A DNA stretch of 64,000 bases from Anticarsia gemmatalis (taxonomy: Eukaryota > Arthropoda > Insecta > Lepidoptera > Erebidae), in contig NC_134764.1 in NCBI RefSeq assembly GCF_050436995.1, positions 3,100,001 to 3,164,000 on the forward strand. The letters are read 5' to 3'. Both the position numbers and the translations under genes were made by a program. Position 1 is the stretch's first letter. Each line of letters starts with the position of its first letter. Below the pieces are notes generated by a model. That model did not search any database. It was not told the DNA's origin and saw only the letters and a program-made list of their open reading frames with translations. This document shows, piece by piece, positions 22,817 through 36,119 of this stretch.

Positions 22817-24295
22817 TAAAATATCACAAACGTGTAAATGAAAAAGACCTTTTCTTTTACAATATTTAGCACATTGCAACATTGCAACTTTGTAAATACC
22901 TACGCATAATTCAATAGCTGGTATCATAATTCAGATAACGATACCATTCAATTACAGCCAGTTATTTATATATTACGTGTACAAAATGAATAGATATAAA
23001 ATTTATAAACGAAATAACAATGAGGTACAGTCTAAAGCAAAAATATGTATACACTGACACATATTTAAGTGTATTATTTGAATGAAAATATTAACTTAAT
23101 CATTGTTATTATTGTCCAACAACTTAGTAGAGAGACTTGGCATGCAGTTTATCTAGATTATAATCTTTGTTCTGTGTATTTCCAAAATAAAGGAGCCGTA
23201 TCAAACAGCCACTATCAGCTCCCTAAGCCAGGGGGTCACCGATGGTCACTTCTGCCAGCTGCGAACCTTGCATACAAGGCTCACTATTAGTTTTTGGACA
23301 GTCAACGAGGACTATAAAGTTATGGTAGGTATAATTACTTTTAAACTAATAAACAGTAGTAATTTTACTATGTTCATTCATAAAATGCTGTTGAAAATGT
23401 GCTAGCTGTACGTATTTTTGCTTTCGACTGTACCTATACAAAGGTGTGAATAACAATTGACCGCAGTGGTTATATAAAAGTACTATCAAGTTATTTGTAG
23501 TATTGGCATTCTATTGTGTAATTGATTATAAGTTACGATTGTTATGAATAATATTCATCGATTTGCCGGGGCTTTGTTAATAATTACAAATATTATTTCG
23601 AAAAGTCATTTAGTTTTTTTGTGGAAATGATTAATTGAATGTGATAAATTAAACAGTTTATGATGACCTCTTGAAAGACTCGAGACTGTTTTTCAATTGC
23701 ATAATGAAACTAAATGACTTTCCGAACAACCTAATATAACACAGACATTGATAAGGTTAGATAAACTTAATTAGATTTTTTGTGTCTGCGTACCCGTTTG
23801 TCATAGTTAGATTGCACTTAGTGTTAACTAGGAATGGCAATTTCAATCTCGGGAATTTTCAAAGTCGAATTCGTACCTTAATAATATAATTGTGGTATTA
23901 GATGCAAAATCGCAACAATATCTCGTTGAAAGCTGCACTATCGTTAATGCTAATATGAAAATAACTTTTATAATGCTGCTCCATGCTTCTGTAGGTACCA
24001 ACTAAGAAGGTATTTCATTTATTTCGAACAAAAAAAGAGAATTAATAAAAAGTAATAATAAAAACGTTAAATAAAAAAATAAATAATAATAACGTAACAG
24101 AAAAAATAATAACAGATATAATCGTATGAAATATGTCTCCAGACAAGATGTGATTAATTTCCATAACAACAATAGACAATAAATTATTCTATAAATAATA
24201 TATTTATATCCCAGTTAATGCATTTTATAATTTATTATTACTTCAATATTATAAATTCTAGAAACAGCAGAAAACATAGACGAGTGCTCTTGAAA
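22817..24295. other. Non-coding stretch with A-rich low complexity
   Basis: No gene. An A-rich AATAAT/AAATAA low-complexity run lies at about 24028-24118. Confidence 0.4.
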
Positions 24296-24406
24296 GTATG
24301 CAAAGTTCCCAACTCGCACTCGGTCAACGTGGTACTAAGACTCAATGCGAATTTCCTCATTAGGGGAGAAGATCCTTGGCCAGCAGTAGGGCATTTATGT
24401 GTTAAA
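24296..24406 (+). repeat. SINE 3' fragment, degenerate
   Basis: GCAAAGTTCCCAACTCGCAC, then a CCTCATTAGGGGAGAAGATC block and 'GGCCAGCAGTAGGGCATT', align with the 3' half of the SINE at 22076-22402. It lacks the Pol III promoter head and is diverged. Confidence 0.7.
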
Positions 24407-25069
24407 ACAACAGTAAGTGCATCCGTCGTTACTAATTTCGAATCGTAGATTTACTATTATATATTAATGGGTAACTTTATGTACGCAGAAATATGAAACG
24501 CTAAGTCCATCACAAGGTACAATTAATTACAAGACGCGGAAGCATTCTGAGACAATTCGAAGCTAATTGTGGCTAATCTTGTAGCACAATTAAATAGACA
24601 AGCCGACATCTGCATCTGAAATCTTCACAAGAAAGGTGACTTTCTCGATGTTCTCTGGAAACCGCGATATCACCCTGGGAATAACACACAATACCCTTAT
24701 TGTGTAATGTACCAACATTACTATAACATTAACAAAGTGATACTAAACTCTAAGGCTTAGTAAATAAGGTCGTGTTTATAAAAGCTGTGTGGAAATGTAT
24801 CGTGGTTCAACAACACGTTTTGTCTTAGATAGTTAACGCAGTGGCATATGTGACACTTTACATTTTATTACGGTTATATAAAATTTATATTGTATGTTTT
24901 GAAATATGTAATAAAGGATCATTAATGTTCTAACATAGCCTGAGAAAAACTGCAAAGAATTAAGAAACAAAATAAAACGATAAAAAGTTACCTAGAGCAA
25001 CATTTCTTTTTATTTTTTCACATATCAATCGAACAAATGAAGTTCAATTATAAGTTTATATTGACAATG

Positions 25070-25460
25070 TAGAGAGAGAAATTAAGTACATCTGGGGGCA
25101 CGGAAGTGCCCCCGCAAGTCGAGCAAAAAAAAGCGGCACGGCCGTAACATCCTTTTCTCGAAGCAATTCGGGCTATTTTCGACCCCCCTATAATGTCGTT
25201 GTGGATAAAACAAGAAGCCTGAATTTTCAGCAACTAATTATTCATTGTATAAACACGGTATATTTAAAATTTCAGTCAATTTGAACCAGTAGTTTAAAAA
25301 TGACAACTTGTTAAAATTTTGAATTTTGTCACTCACTGATTCACTGACTCACTGACTCACCGATCATCAAAAGTCTAAGGTACTTCTAGCAGACCTAGAA
25401 GCTTCAAATTTAGAATACAAGTAGGGTTTAGTGTCTTAATCATGGGAAAAATTAAATATT
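25070..25460. repeat. GGGGGCACGGAAGTGCCCCC repeat with CACTGACT tandem tract
   Basis: Starts with a perfect GGGGGCAC...GTGCCCCC inverted word (25092-25113), then a block with 'CGGCACGGCCGTAACATCC' and 'TTCGGGCTATTTTCGACCCC'. A (CACTGACT)n tract follows at 25330-25362, then 'TCTAAGGTACTTCTAGCAGA'. I recall very similar sequence dispersed in noctuid genomes. The class is unknown to me and it has no coding frame. Confidence 0.5.
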
Positions 25461-25763
25461 TTCTAATTTCAGTCCAGTTTTCTAAATACACTAACTGCAA
25501 CATTAACTTTGTAATCCCATATAAATGTATAAGATTACAAGATTACATTTGCAGTTAAGAATAATTAGTACTGTAGAAAATAATAAATAATTGGTGTAGA
25601 TAGGTACATACTATACGAGGCATAACGGGAGGGGATATAAGGTGGGTAAGGGTGTTTAGGCCATGAAAATGAAAACATTCCCATAGGAAAATATGTTGAA
25701 TTATAAGAAAAAACGTCTTTCCATACAAATTGGACTTATGTTCGTTCTACAAAAAGAAGTGAG

Positions 25764-26265
25764 ATGCCACCAAAAACATTCTGTAAAAACCTCAAGTCTC
25801 GCAGCTCAGTCTTTCTGGCGTAAAAAGTGGTGAGATCTATATAATACCAAGTCGATTAATCTATTTCGTCTCTACTTAAAGGACCTCTGTCTTAAGTTAT
25901 TACATAAGTTATTATCATGCCAATATTAAAACTATTTTACGTTTAAAACAAATAGATCGACTTGGTCATCGCATGATTTGTATGTAAGTATTACACTACA
26001 CAGCACGACGAGAAATTAATGCTCCTGAAATTTTTATGGCGAATTTGTGTTTTCATGCGATGACCAAGTCGATCTATTTGTTTTAAACGTAAAATAGTTT
26101 TAATATTGGCATGATAATAACTTATGTAATAACTTAAGACAGAGGTCCTTTAAGTAGAGACGAAATAGATTAATCGACTTGGTATTATATAGATCTCACC
26201 ACTTTTTACGCCAGAAAGACTGAGCTGCGAGACTTGAGGTTTTTACAGAATGTTTTTGGTGGCAT
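25764..26265. repeat. Perfect 213-bp inverted repeat with a 76-bp loop
   Basis: The left arm 25764-25976 and the right arm 26053-26265 are exact reverse complements by my base-by-base comparison. The loop is 25977-26052. Each arm contains a smaller inverted pair (CCAAGTCGAT at 25847 and ATCGACTTGG at 25956), like a 119-bp MITE. No target duplication or coding frame is visible. RNA from either strand would fold into a very long perfect hairpin. It could be a foldback element, an inverted duplication, an hpRNA/siRNA locus or an assembly artefact. Confidence 0.93.
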
Positions 26266-28273
26266 ATATTTTAAACGAAACATAATTGATAATAAATTAA
26301 TACAATTTCAAGTGTTACACTCAATTAAACGATATTTTAAATTCAAGAACGTCGATAATACCAACTCACACAAATCTATTAAGCAATACCATTAATCTAA
26401 AGACAAACTAAACTACCAATTATAATAATATTGACCCGCTAAACTACCACACCTCCATTCACTGAACATTAGTTTCAAGTTCAAACGTTCTAAGTAAAGT
26501 GTATCACAGAACATTACGACGACGATTATAATGTATGTAGATGAATTCATTAAAAGTGAAATCTCTCGACGAGTTTCTCATTATTTAGATAAGAGCTTAT
26601 ATCTATTTTCTTTCTTATGAACGAGTATGATTACATTTCTTAGAAATGCAACTTCAATGACATTTTCTACGCAAATGGCCCTGGAAATCTTGTATGGTCG
26701 TGAACTTTCGATGCTGTCGCGAAGTGTCGAGTTTGTATCGAGTGATTGACGTTTGGACGATGTTTGTTTAGCTGTTTTGACATAATTTATGATAGTTTTT
26801 AGATAATTTGGTAAGTATATAAATTATTTAAAGTGTTTTAGTGCATGAAATCTTATTCAATTTTGTAAGAGCATTTAAATGTGAAAAGAAGAACACTATG
26901 AAAAATTTGACATTTGACCGATAGAAGTTTGATTAAAATTGTATCGAAATTTTCTTATCGTAAGGTTTAGATCTCTCCTTTTTTACTATTCTGAGAGCAC
27001 GCAAGATTATTTTTTAAATAAGTAGTTACAAATGCTAAGTTAAAAATAAATTATAATAAGTATACTTATGGTCAGAGAGTAGCCCAGTTTTAACGTGCAT
27101 GTTTTTTTATTAGGCTTTTTTCTTTCTTTATTTATGACTAATTGCCGGACCGTTAACTGCGGGGTACTATTGAACTTGACCCCAAATAAAATTACTATAT
27201 TTTTTTGTATTCTGTTATCTTAATAGTCATTACGTAAAATCTTTAAGGTATGCTATTGTTTGTCATGATGTCCAAAGTTCGATATCGGGTAATCGACCAA
27301 GTCTGATGGTATTGATAATTGATTTGTTAATAAGTCGATTTTTCAGGGTTTCAGTAGATATTACGGCCTCAAGTGTCAAATATATGTGTCAAATATATGT
27401 GTCAAATTACATTCAGTCGTTCAGATCTTTGGGCATGTATCTATTTTCCAATATTATTAGTTCCTACTTTCCACCTTACATGTACATCTCCGTTGTTTTA
27501 CATAATATACTTTACTTATATTAAATAGAAAATGTTCGCAGTGCTTCAGGTGTATTTATATAACACGTGTTCATTGATTATTTAGTCATTAGAAGCTAAC
27601 TAGGTCCCTCGTCGTACTGACGTAATCCTAACACCTGAGATTTAAACCGGTTGAAGATCGTAACAAAAAAACATAGTTTATGTGTCGAAAGACATTGATT
27701 TTAATAAAATATTAAGAAAATAAAACGTTCATATAAATAAGGAAATAGCGACAAACTCTGTAGAAGATTGATCTTCCTACTAATGATATAAGTAGTTTAT
27801 CCAAGTAGTTTTAGTCACGTTTAAAATACTTTATAGCAACATTTAACGTTTATACATCCTCCCTCATTACGGGAGGACCCCCTTGCCCAGCAGTGGGACA
27901 TTAATGGGACAAAATTTATTATCATTTATAACAATTTAAGATTTCGAGGAAAAGTCAAAGACAGACTTAATAATATAATTTTCTCTCGGATAATTCGCAG
28001 GTTTTTATAACGAGTAGTAGATATTCCTAGGCCAATTTTTTTAAAAAGACTGTTATTTAACTGTGAAGTAACCTTTGCATGTAGCTCATATAGCTAACTT
28101 TTCCCAACGATGCAAAAGGCGTGCTTCAAAACTAGACCAGCCACATTAATTTCATTGGTTAATACGACTTAGCCGCAATATTTTCCTCACCGATACACCT
28201 CAATTAGGTTGAGTCCGTTCCAAATGTGTGTGCAATGTAAACAATTTACGAGTTTTGTTTTCACATACACATT
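26266..28273. other. Non-coding stretch
   Basis: No gene. A short tandem (TGTCAAATATATG, about 2.5 copies) lies at 27375-27412, and a SINE scrap is listed separately. Confidence 0.4.
27858..27912 (+). repeat. SINE 3'-end fragment
   Basis: CCTCCCTCATTACGGGAGGA, followed by 'CTTGCCCAGCAGTGGGACA', is nearly identical to the 3' end of the SINE at 22076-22402. Only about 55 bp remain. Confidence 0.8.
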
Positions 28274-28540
28274 TTAGCCTAGCCTTTCTTCCAACTATGT
28301 TGGAGTTAGCTTCTAGTCTCACCAGATGCAGCTGAGTACCAGTATTTTACATGAAGCGACTGTCTATCGGACCTCCACAACCCAGTTACCTGGGTTATAA
28401 GACGACACCCTTCGGTAAGACTGGTGGTCAGATTTTCAAGCTTCTGACTACTGTCAACGACTGTCAAAGATCCTTGAAAATGACAGCTGGGACCCAGAGT
28501 TTAAAGTACCTTCCGAATGGAGGAACTCGATACGTATAAA
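28274..28540 (+). repeat. Dispersed lepidopteran repeat (CCTAGCCTTTCTTCCAACTA family)
   Basis: Contains 'ACTATGTTGGAGTTAGCTTC', 'GATGCAGCTGAGTACCAG', 'CAACCCAGTTACCTGGGTTA' and 'TGACAGCTGGGACCCAGAG', which I recognise as a common moth repeat, usually annotated as a SINE-like or unclassified element. A decayed 5' portion of the same family is at 43630-43706. The 62-codon frame inside it is not a gene. Confidence 0.6.
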
Positions 28541-31500
28541 TGGTCACCCATCCACAGAATTACCTTGGCAAGCGTAAACCTCAGAGATCGATCCACGCAG
28601 CTGTTACTAAGCTATGAGCTCCTCAGTATTCACACGTATGTTTATATATTAGAAACTTATAGAAAGCAAGTGTAGGTGCGTCACATAATTGGGCGATAAT
28701 TAGTCGATCTTGTTTTGACGCGGGACAAGGTGCGCGGGAGTCGCATGATTAACACTGTCGTAATAAGCAACAAGTAGGAGATGAAAGGTTGGCTGTTACA
28801 CCGAGGTATCATTTATTGATCGTGGCAGGTAATACCGCATATGATTTTTTATGTGAGTGTTCTAGAAAACGAACAAATTGCGTATAATTTTGGCTTCTAT
28901 TGCGTATAAGTTTTTAAATGCAAATTATTGATATTTTGTTTTAATAAAACCACGAGCGGATTTGCTTTAACCAAATCCTTGGAGACCAAAAAAGAAGGTT
29001 ATCTACTGGCGGAATTTCGACTGCGTACCCGTTGGACCTCCAAGTTTGGACCTCACTGACTATCATGACCCTTTGGACCTCCTTGTGCCGTTTCGACCTT
29101 AAAACTTGGATTTTGCCTATACTTTAGTGCCCATTGGACCCCCTATTAAACAACGTGTTCCGTTGGACCCATTTTTTTACATCTTCGTATGAAAAGCTAA
29201 AGTACAATCGTGCACAAAAGTGAGACACTTTATCAGAAATAAAACACGATGCAATAAATAAATCAATATGTTTATTCAAAGATATAAAAGCAACAACGTC
29301 AGCTTTATAGGTTCAGGGGTTTGGGCCCTGCGTTGGTGACTTAGTGAATGAGTCAGGACTTTGATTTTTATATGTATAGATAAAATAAGAAAAACAATTG
29401 GACTAAAATCTATAACAATAATTAGGTAACTTCTGAAGAGCGTCCATAAAACAAAGTTCCAAAGAAGACTAAAGTGTATTATTATGATTTTTTTTATTTT
29501 AATCATAACCAATGTTACTAATAATGACACATTTTGCACCGGCTAGTCGACGGTCGGCTGGTCGAGTCGTGTGTGTATGAACAAATTAATTAATATATAA
29601 TAATTTGGTGGAATGCTAGCATGACTAACTTTACAAATTCACAGTATGGTAAGTAATAATTGTTCAATAATTAGCAGAGACAAATTAAATATAGAAATAA
29701 TAGTGGTATCAGAAAAGAAAACCACGGAGGATTTGAAATATACATCCAAATAAAATCACTTAAACATGCAACAGATAAAGTAATTTAATACTTACCAGGT
29801 ACTTGATTAAAGGTTTCCTTGTTTTCTTATTACTTGTGATTATCACCTTTTACCACACGGAACTTTATTGCACAAATGCACACACGTCAACAACTTACAG
29901 CTCCAACTAATTGTAATGTAATGCAAAATGTCACTGTTTTGTTTTTGCTGGCCTGCGATCCCTCTAATACTCACCCCGCACCATACCCCTTTGTCTACTC
30001 CCTGCGCCCGCGCGCCGAAGAGAGCGAGGAAAGGTCTAGCTTAGACGCGAATTTGCCTTGCGTATGTCCAAAAAATGATAATATTCGATTGTCTATTTTA
30101 CTTATAAAACATAAAGTTCGTAATTCTTTATTTTAAACTGACTCTGACTTCATAGATTATCTTTGAAATAAATTGATGAAAAGTTTGTTTTCGTCAGATA
30201 TTAGTATTTTTTACAATAAACAAAAGATCTTATCTTCCAATATGAATCGTTTAATGTACAGTTCGGTGTGAGACGCGGCGCGTACGCAGACGCGTCGTGT
30301 TCATCTACTTTTACTTTATATCATGTCGAGAAAGTAGTTGATAAACGTTCACGTCGGGCCCAGACACCCATGTCTCATACATACTAGCCATATTTACGAC
30401 TCTTTATATTTGTTTGTAGAGTTCATTTTCCTTTAAAGGTAAATAAGCCGATATCCATCACCGTGTTCAATTCGTCCCTTCAAATTGAACTGTTTAAAAA
30501 ATTGATGACGTTTTTGATGTTTTTTTGTTATTGAGAAGGAATATTAATAGTTTTAAAGGAATATAACACTAAAGTTAGGTTTTGGTTTTAAACTATTCTC
30601 GATCATAGTAAAGCGAAACAGTAGTTTCTGAATTAGAATTGCTTACTTTAGCAGTAAAATTTATTTCAGCTAATTATTACCAGTAATCACAATTTCGAGA
30701 ATGCCTGTTAGCTAAATATTACCCAGGTGCGATAAAACAGGTTTAATGGGAGTTCAAAATATCTTATTTATTGTTCAATAAACTACAAGTACCAGGAAGG
30801 CAGTGCGGCGAGGAAGTGGCAGTGCTGGTACAATAGGTGGCAATAACAGACTCGCTGACTAACTTGCGTGAGATTGTGCGAGCATGCACTCCCACGGGCA
30901 CCGGCCACCAGATCCTTGCGTCCGATCTTACACGATTATTTACGATGCAACCCGAACGGAATGCACTTGCTTGTTTATTGGCAGATTTGAATTTAGCATT
31001 CTATTTATTGGCTAAGTTCAGACGGGTCAAGTCGTATTGAAATTATGCAACGACTAATGACGCACTTCACTGTTATATGACGACTATCAAACAGGATATT
31101 CAGGCAGCTTCTGTGAAAAGTTTTGCAACTGAAATACGCAGGTATTTGTAAATAACGGAAGATACCGTCTAAAAAATATATTATTTTTATTATATGTCTT
31201 GTAAACAGAATTTCTAATGAATGTAGCGATATCACTGCCTATAAAATATAATAAAAGAAATTTATTTCAATTCAAAGAGAAACATTTGTGTAAAAGTAAA
31301 GTACGTCCCTGAAATGGCGTTGTTTTCCATAGGACCAGAATAGAAATAAAAGGAAAACGAAAAGCCAACAATAAATGCTTCTATAAAGAAAGTATCCCAA
31401 ACTCGCAAAATATCAACAAAATACTCTTAATATATTTAAAGTCATTTAATTTCTCATCAACATTGGACGCAAATATAATAAAATATTCAATATTATGCAC

Positions 31501-34500
31501 ATACGGTGACAGTCACTTACATAATTCCCCGGCGCATCTGTCAGTTCAGTTGAATAACATCTCACCCAATCAGACGGCCAATTAAAAATAATTTCGTATT
31601 TATTTGCTTTAGCGCGCCAATTAAGTGTTATGTTTCTGACAGAAATATCTGGCATTACGTTATTTGAGACAGTCGATATGTTTCACATTGATTTCTTTTG
31701 AAAAATGCCAATTTGTGAACAAAATTTACGATCGAGAGTACCTAGAACACAAATTGGACATCGTTGTTTTGTCTTAATGCTGATAATACTTATAAAAAAG
31801 TTTGGGTACTTTAATTTTTCCACGCGTTACTTTGACACTGTTTTAATCATTTTAATCTTTTAATTTTTACTAATTTCTTTTCAGAAGAAATAAATCGAAC
31901 TAGTATTTCGGATTTTTTTTTCAGGCGTTCTTGTCAATGCAATACTTACTAAATAATTTAATTACTTGAAGTGCCTTGTTGCATTGTCAATACTAAACCA
32001 AATAAAAAAATATATTTATAGACTTTATGTACCGTGTTTTGTAATCTAACACTATTTGTTAATTTTACAAAAATGTCAACATCGCTCATATTTCTCTCGC
32101 TCAGTCTAGACAACAAAGATCAATTCAATCAAATATTACCAAACGTTAATATCACGTATCAATAACATAATATATGGTCAATTGATCATAAATCACACAT
32201 TGACAATTTGATGATCGTGTAATGTGGCTTTTATAAACCTATCACGATACGTGGAACACGATCACATTATTGTATAGCTCTCATTTTATTAGATAAAACA
32301 AATTATAGTGTGATTTTATAGAGCGTGACAAATAAACATCAATTATTTTAATATCTTATTAATTTACGAACACGATACATCATAAGTAATACTTCTTACC
32401 TACATATGTACAGACTAAATGATATACCTGCTTTATATAGTTTAAACTATGTTTTGTACCCAATACCCTATATTGTTCCACTATTGGTCAAAGATCTCCC
32501 CCGAAATTCTCCACCTGTTTTTTGACATCTTACCTCATCTTTCCACCTACAAGTAACCAAATAAGTATACAATTTATTTTTACTAAAGAATAGTCTCAAT
32601 CATAACAAGTCACTTGTCTGCATTCAATTTTAACTGAAAGCACTGACAAACGATTCCTTTTAATAAAATATTACTCTCAGTCATAATTCAAATTAAATAC
32701 GCCTAAGGAAACAAACTAACTTCGAAGCTTCAAAAGCACAATTCCCAGAAAATAATCCTGCAAATGGCGTGTAATTCCCGCGCTCGTAACTCGTCTTACA
32801 TAGTTATCGTCAGCTGTATAATGTCCACAGGAACTGGTCAATAAATCACTTGGTTCCAAGTTAAAATGTCCGCAAATTAGTCAGTCTTTCCCGCCATTTG
32901 ATAACAGTAAGTGAATGATAGCACTTCAGGAAGGGCTCAGGCAAATGAGCACAAAATGGCCACCGGGTTGCTAATGTGTACAAGAAATGCAGGAAATAAG
33001 TCTTCAATAGAATCTGCATTTTATTATAAGAAGCTTTATAGTGATTTTGCTGGAATCGTTTGTTAAAGTTTATTCACGTAGCTTAAAAGTTTAACTACTT
33101 TTGCGACGATATCAATAATTTTCCACGACTTTACTCTAAACAAATAAGTTTTAGGAAGAGGTAGATTATTGTGCTCTAATTTTATCTCGCGTATCAGCCC
33201 TATAAAGTATTAATGAAAAAAGTTTAACTCATATTTACTTCAGGTCTTCAACGTTTTTCATGTTGAAAATCAACTCATGAATCATCAAACTGGGTGAGTT
33301 GAAACAAACAAACAAGTTTTTGAAAAATAATCCTGGAATAGGTTTTTAAATCCTAAAAAGAACCTACACAATGGGTGATAATTCTTCAAGTGATTATGTC
33401 AATAAACATTCATTTCAAACACCGTTTAAACTTATCCAACAACACACACTTATGTCACATCACTTCAAGAAGTGTCAAAGTGCAGTCAAATGAGTTTGAC
33501 ACTCGACAGCCGGTGTGGTCCAGGTGGCGAGCTAATGCAGTGAAAGTCTAACGTTACGTAATGTGAAGATGATTTCGGTATTTCATGGGCATCCAGGAAG
33601 TCTGTAAGTGTTTATCACGTTAGGCAGCTAGCCGTGGGAAAATTAGAGTTAACGGGAAAAGGTTTGGATGATATGCAAATGGCGATGCTTTAGCCCTGCT
33701 TTCCGCGTCTGGAAAGGAGTCATTCTAGGCTTATTCTCTCTGCAAATGGGTTGGTGTTTCTATTTGTAATGATTTGAATAATTTTAGGCTTTGCGGTTTG
33801 TTTAAGTTCATGTATGTAGCTTGAACACTTACTATGCATGTTAGGTCTTTAGTATTATGGACTGTTGCAAATCGTGCTACTTGCAATAATATTTTGGGCA
33901 TTAGCAAAAGGTTATCTCATTTTTCATTGGAATTCATAAAGGAAAATCATTAAAGTTGTACTCGTAAAAAGTTCACCCAAAATTTTCATGCAGTGAGAAT
34001 TTTACGTTAATAATGTTGAAATTAGCATTATATTGTTATAGATAAAAAAATATGTTAGGCACATATTTGATTACAACGACACTTCGATAGCACGACACTT
34101 TTTTTCGCTTTAAATAATACATTTTAGGTGTATTTTCTGTGTGCCCAACAAATTGCTTGGCATTGAAACAAAAATTTAACACATTCAGTGTGAATGATGC
34201 TATAATGTAACATTCTAAATTAAAATAATATTAACCTTTACAATAAAAGTGACAGATCATTACTTGAAGCACTAATGCTCTTGATACTTTACAATATTAT
34301 ATCACACGTGAAATAACGATAAACGATCATCTTCCTTTGATCCGCATTGAGTATGTTGCATAATAAAATGATTATAATTGAGTTCTAAGTGTTTCCGTGT
34401 CAAACTAACAGGGAGGCTGGTCAATATTATGTAATAGTTTTGATACTTTAAGTGCGGTTAGGAAAGCACATGTGAGCATGTGTGCTCATCGAAAACAAAA

Positions 34501-35494
34501 TTAAATACCAGTAGTTGTGTTCATTTGTATTTAATACTATTCGTTTACTATAGGTACGAATAATAAAAAGGTTGAAATATTGTCCATACTCGTGAACTAC
34601 ACTGTTGATCAATTTTGGAAAATACTTTTATTAATTGGAAGTTAGGGTTTTCCAAAGCGCTGTATGGTCCTTTTATAGTACTAGGTTTTCTCCAAGAATT
34701 AAGCGCGACAAAGGATTTCTCATGTATAAATCCAGTTTGTAAACTGTCTGTTTACCGAATTTCATCTAAGTCTGTTCAATAGTATTTGCATGAATCAGTT
34801 ACGGCATCCTTTCAAAATTTCGCATTTATGATATCAGTTGAATTATATTTGATATTATTTGATTTGATGCGGGAAATGCAGACACTTCTATCAAAAGGTT
34901 TTTTCAGACACTACAGGCACCTTTTCATCCAGTATTTCACGTGAACTAACTCACGAATGTCCCTTTAAAGTTCTCAATTCTTAGCCCTTCTTCGGCTTGT
35001 ATAGCAAGGAAAGGTTACGCCATTGATGTCAACTTTGATGTATACTCTTCACACTAGCCCTTTCATTCAAATAGTACTGCGATTTGAATAAGTCTGTGGA
35101 CAAATTAACCGAAACGAATTAATGGATGAATACACTAGATAATACTAATTAAAGGTCATCACACTGGATGTCAATAAGCTTTTCGTAAGGAAATCTTTAG
35201 CCATTTACAGCTTAGATTAAGAAATTTTGTGTTAGGACAATGTTTTTGCAGCAGTACATAACATAATCTTAAGCAAACTTTTTTCAATTGGGAACAAGCT
35301 TGTATACCAATGATGGTTTTACAGCCAAGAACAATCGGTTATGAAAATATTCAGGCTGAAACTTGGTTAGATCAATAATAACGAAACAGAATTAAAAATG
35401 TCGCTTTGTTTGGTATCTTGTACTGCCTTATATATATACCTTCCAAAAATACATACATAAATCTTTTGCCTTTTGACGACATTACAATAGGTAC
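28541..35494. other. Long non-coding stretch
   Basis: No gene I can support. GC-richer patches occur at 29940-30065, 30262-30300, 30781-30960 and 33520-33760; they lack domain-bearing frames or clear splice sites. A TTGGACC motif cluster (29032-29170) and a LINE-end scrap (29305-29395) are described elsewhere. Confidence 0.35.
29305..29395 (-). repeat. Repeat 3'-end fragment
   Basis: AGGTTCAGGGGTTTGGGCCC, then TGGTGACTTAGTGAATGAGT and a TATATGTATAGATAA end, match a moth repeat terminus I am familiar with. Non-coding. Confidence 0.4.
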
Positions 35495-35814
35495 ATTTCG
35501 CTCCTTCAATGCAAAAGGGCCACAACTCAAAAAAAAATGAAAATCGTTTTATTGCAAAAATGATACCTGAACCGACTATATTTTATAGTAAAACAAAAAC
35601 CCCCATCATTTTTGCTTATTTTATGGCTGCACTGACTTACTGCCCTTTTTGCATTAGCTCACTTTGACAGGTAATGTCAGTGCAAAACAGCCACTTTGTA
35701 AGTTGCGCCCGAAGATTCAACGCAAATGCTCGTCAGTTGCGTGAAAAAGTGCCACAATCCAAAATACGTCTGTGTTCGGTGCAAAATTTCAAGTTCATGT
35801 GATTATATTTCACA

Positions 35815-36000
35815 ATACAAAACTGCCATATTTTGGAAAACGTCCTTTTTGCATTCTAATTATAGTATTTGTTACCATATTTTGTAATACAAAAATGCCA
35901 TATTTCTGAAAACGACCGTTTTGCATTCAAACACTAGTATTTGTTATTATATTTTGTAATATAACAGTAGCATATTTTGAAATACGTCCTTTTTGCAATA
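35815..36000 (+). repeat. Three 72-bp degenerate tandem units
   Basis: Units begin at about 35815, 35887 and 35959. Each contains ATACAAAA-TGCCATATTT, then AAAACGTCCTTTTTGCATT and 'GTATTTGTTAYYATATTTTG' words; the last unit is truncated. They lie just inside the left end of the 35499-37748 element, in the usual place for subterminal transposase-binding repeats. Confidence 0.7.
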
Positions 36001-36119
36001 AATTATTGTGGAATAAATAATTATTTTTAGCATGCTACCATGGGAAGGCCATAAATATGACCGTTTGGCATGATAATAATTTTAGTTTTCGTTAAAATTT
36101 TCGGAATAAAATTTAACAT

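Noticed and set aside
29876..30136. 86-codon plus-strand frame in a GC-richer patch
   Set aside because: No recognisable domain or splice sites; mixed low-complexity composition.
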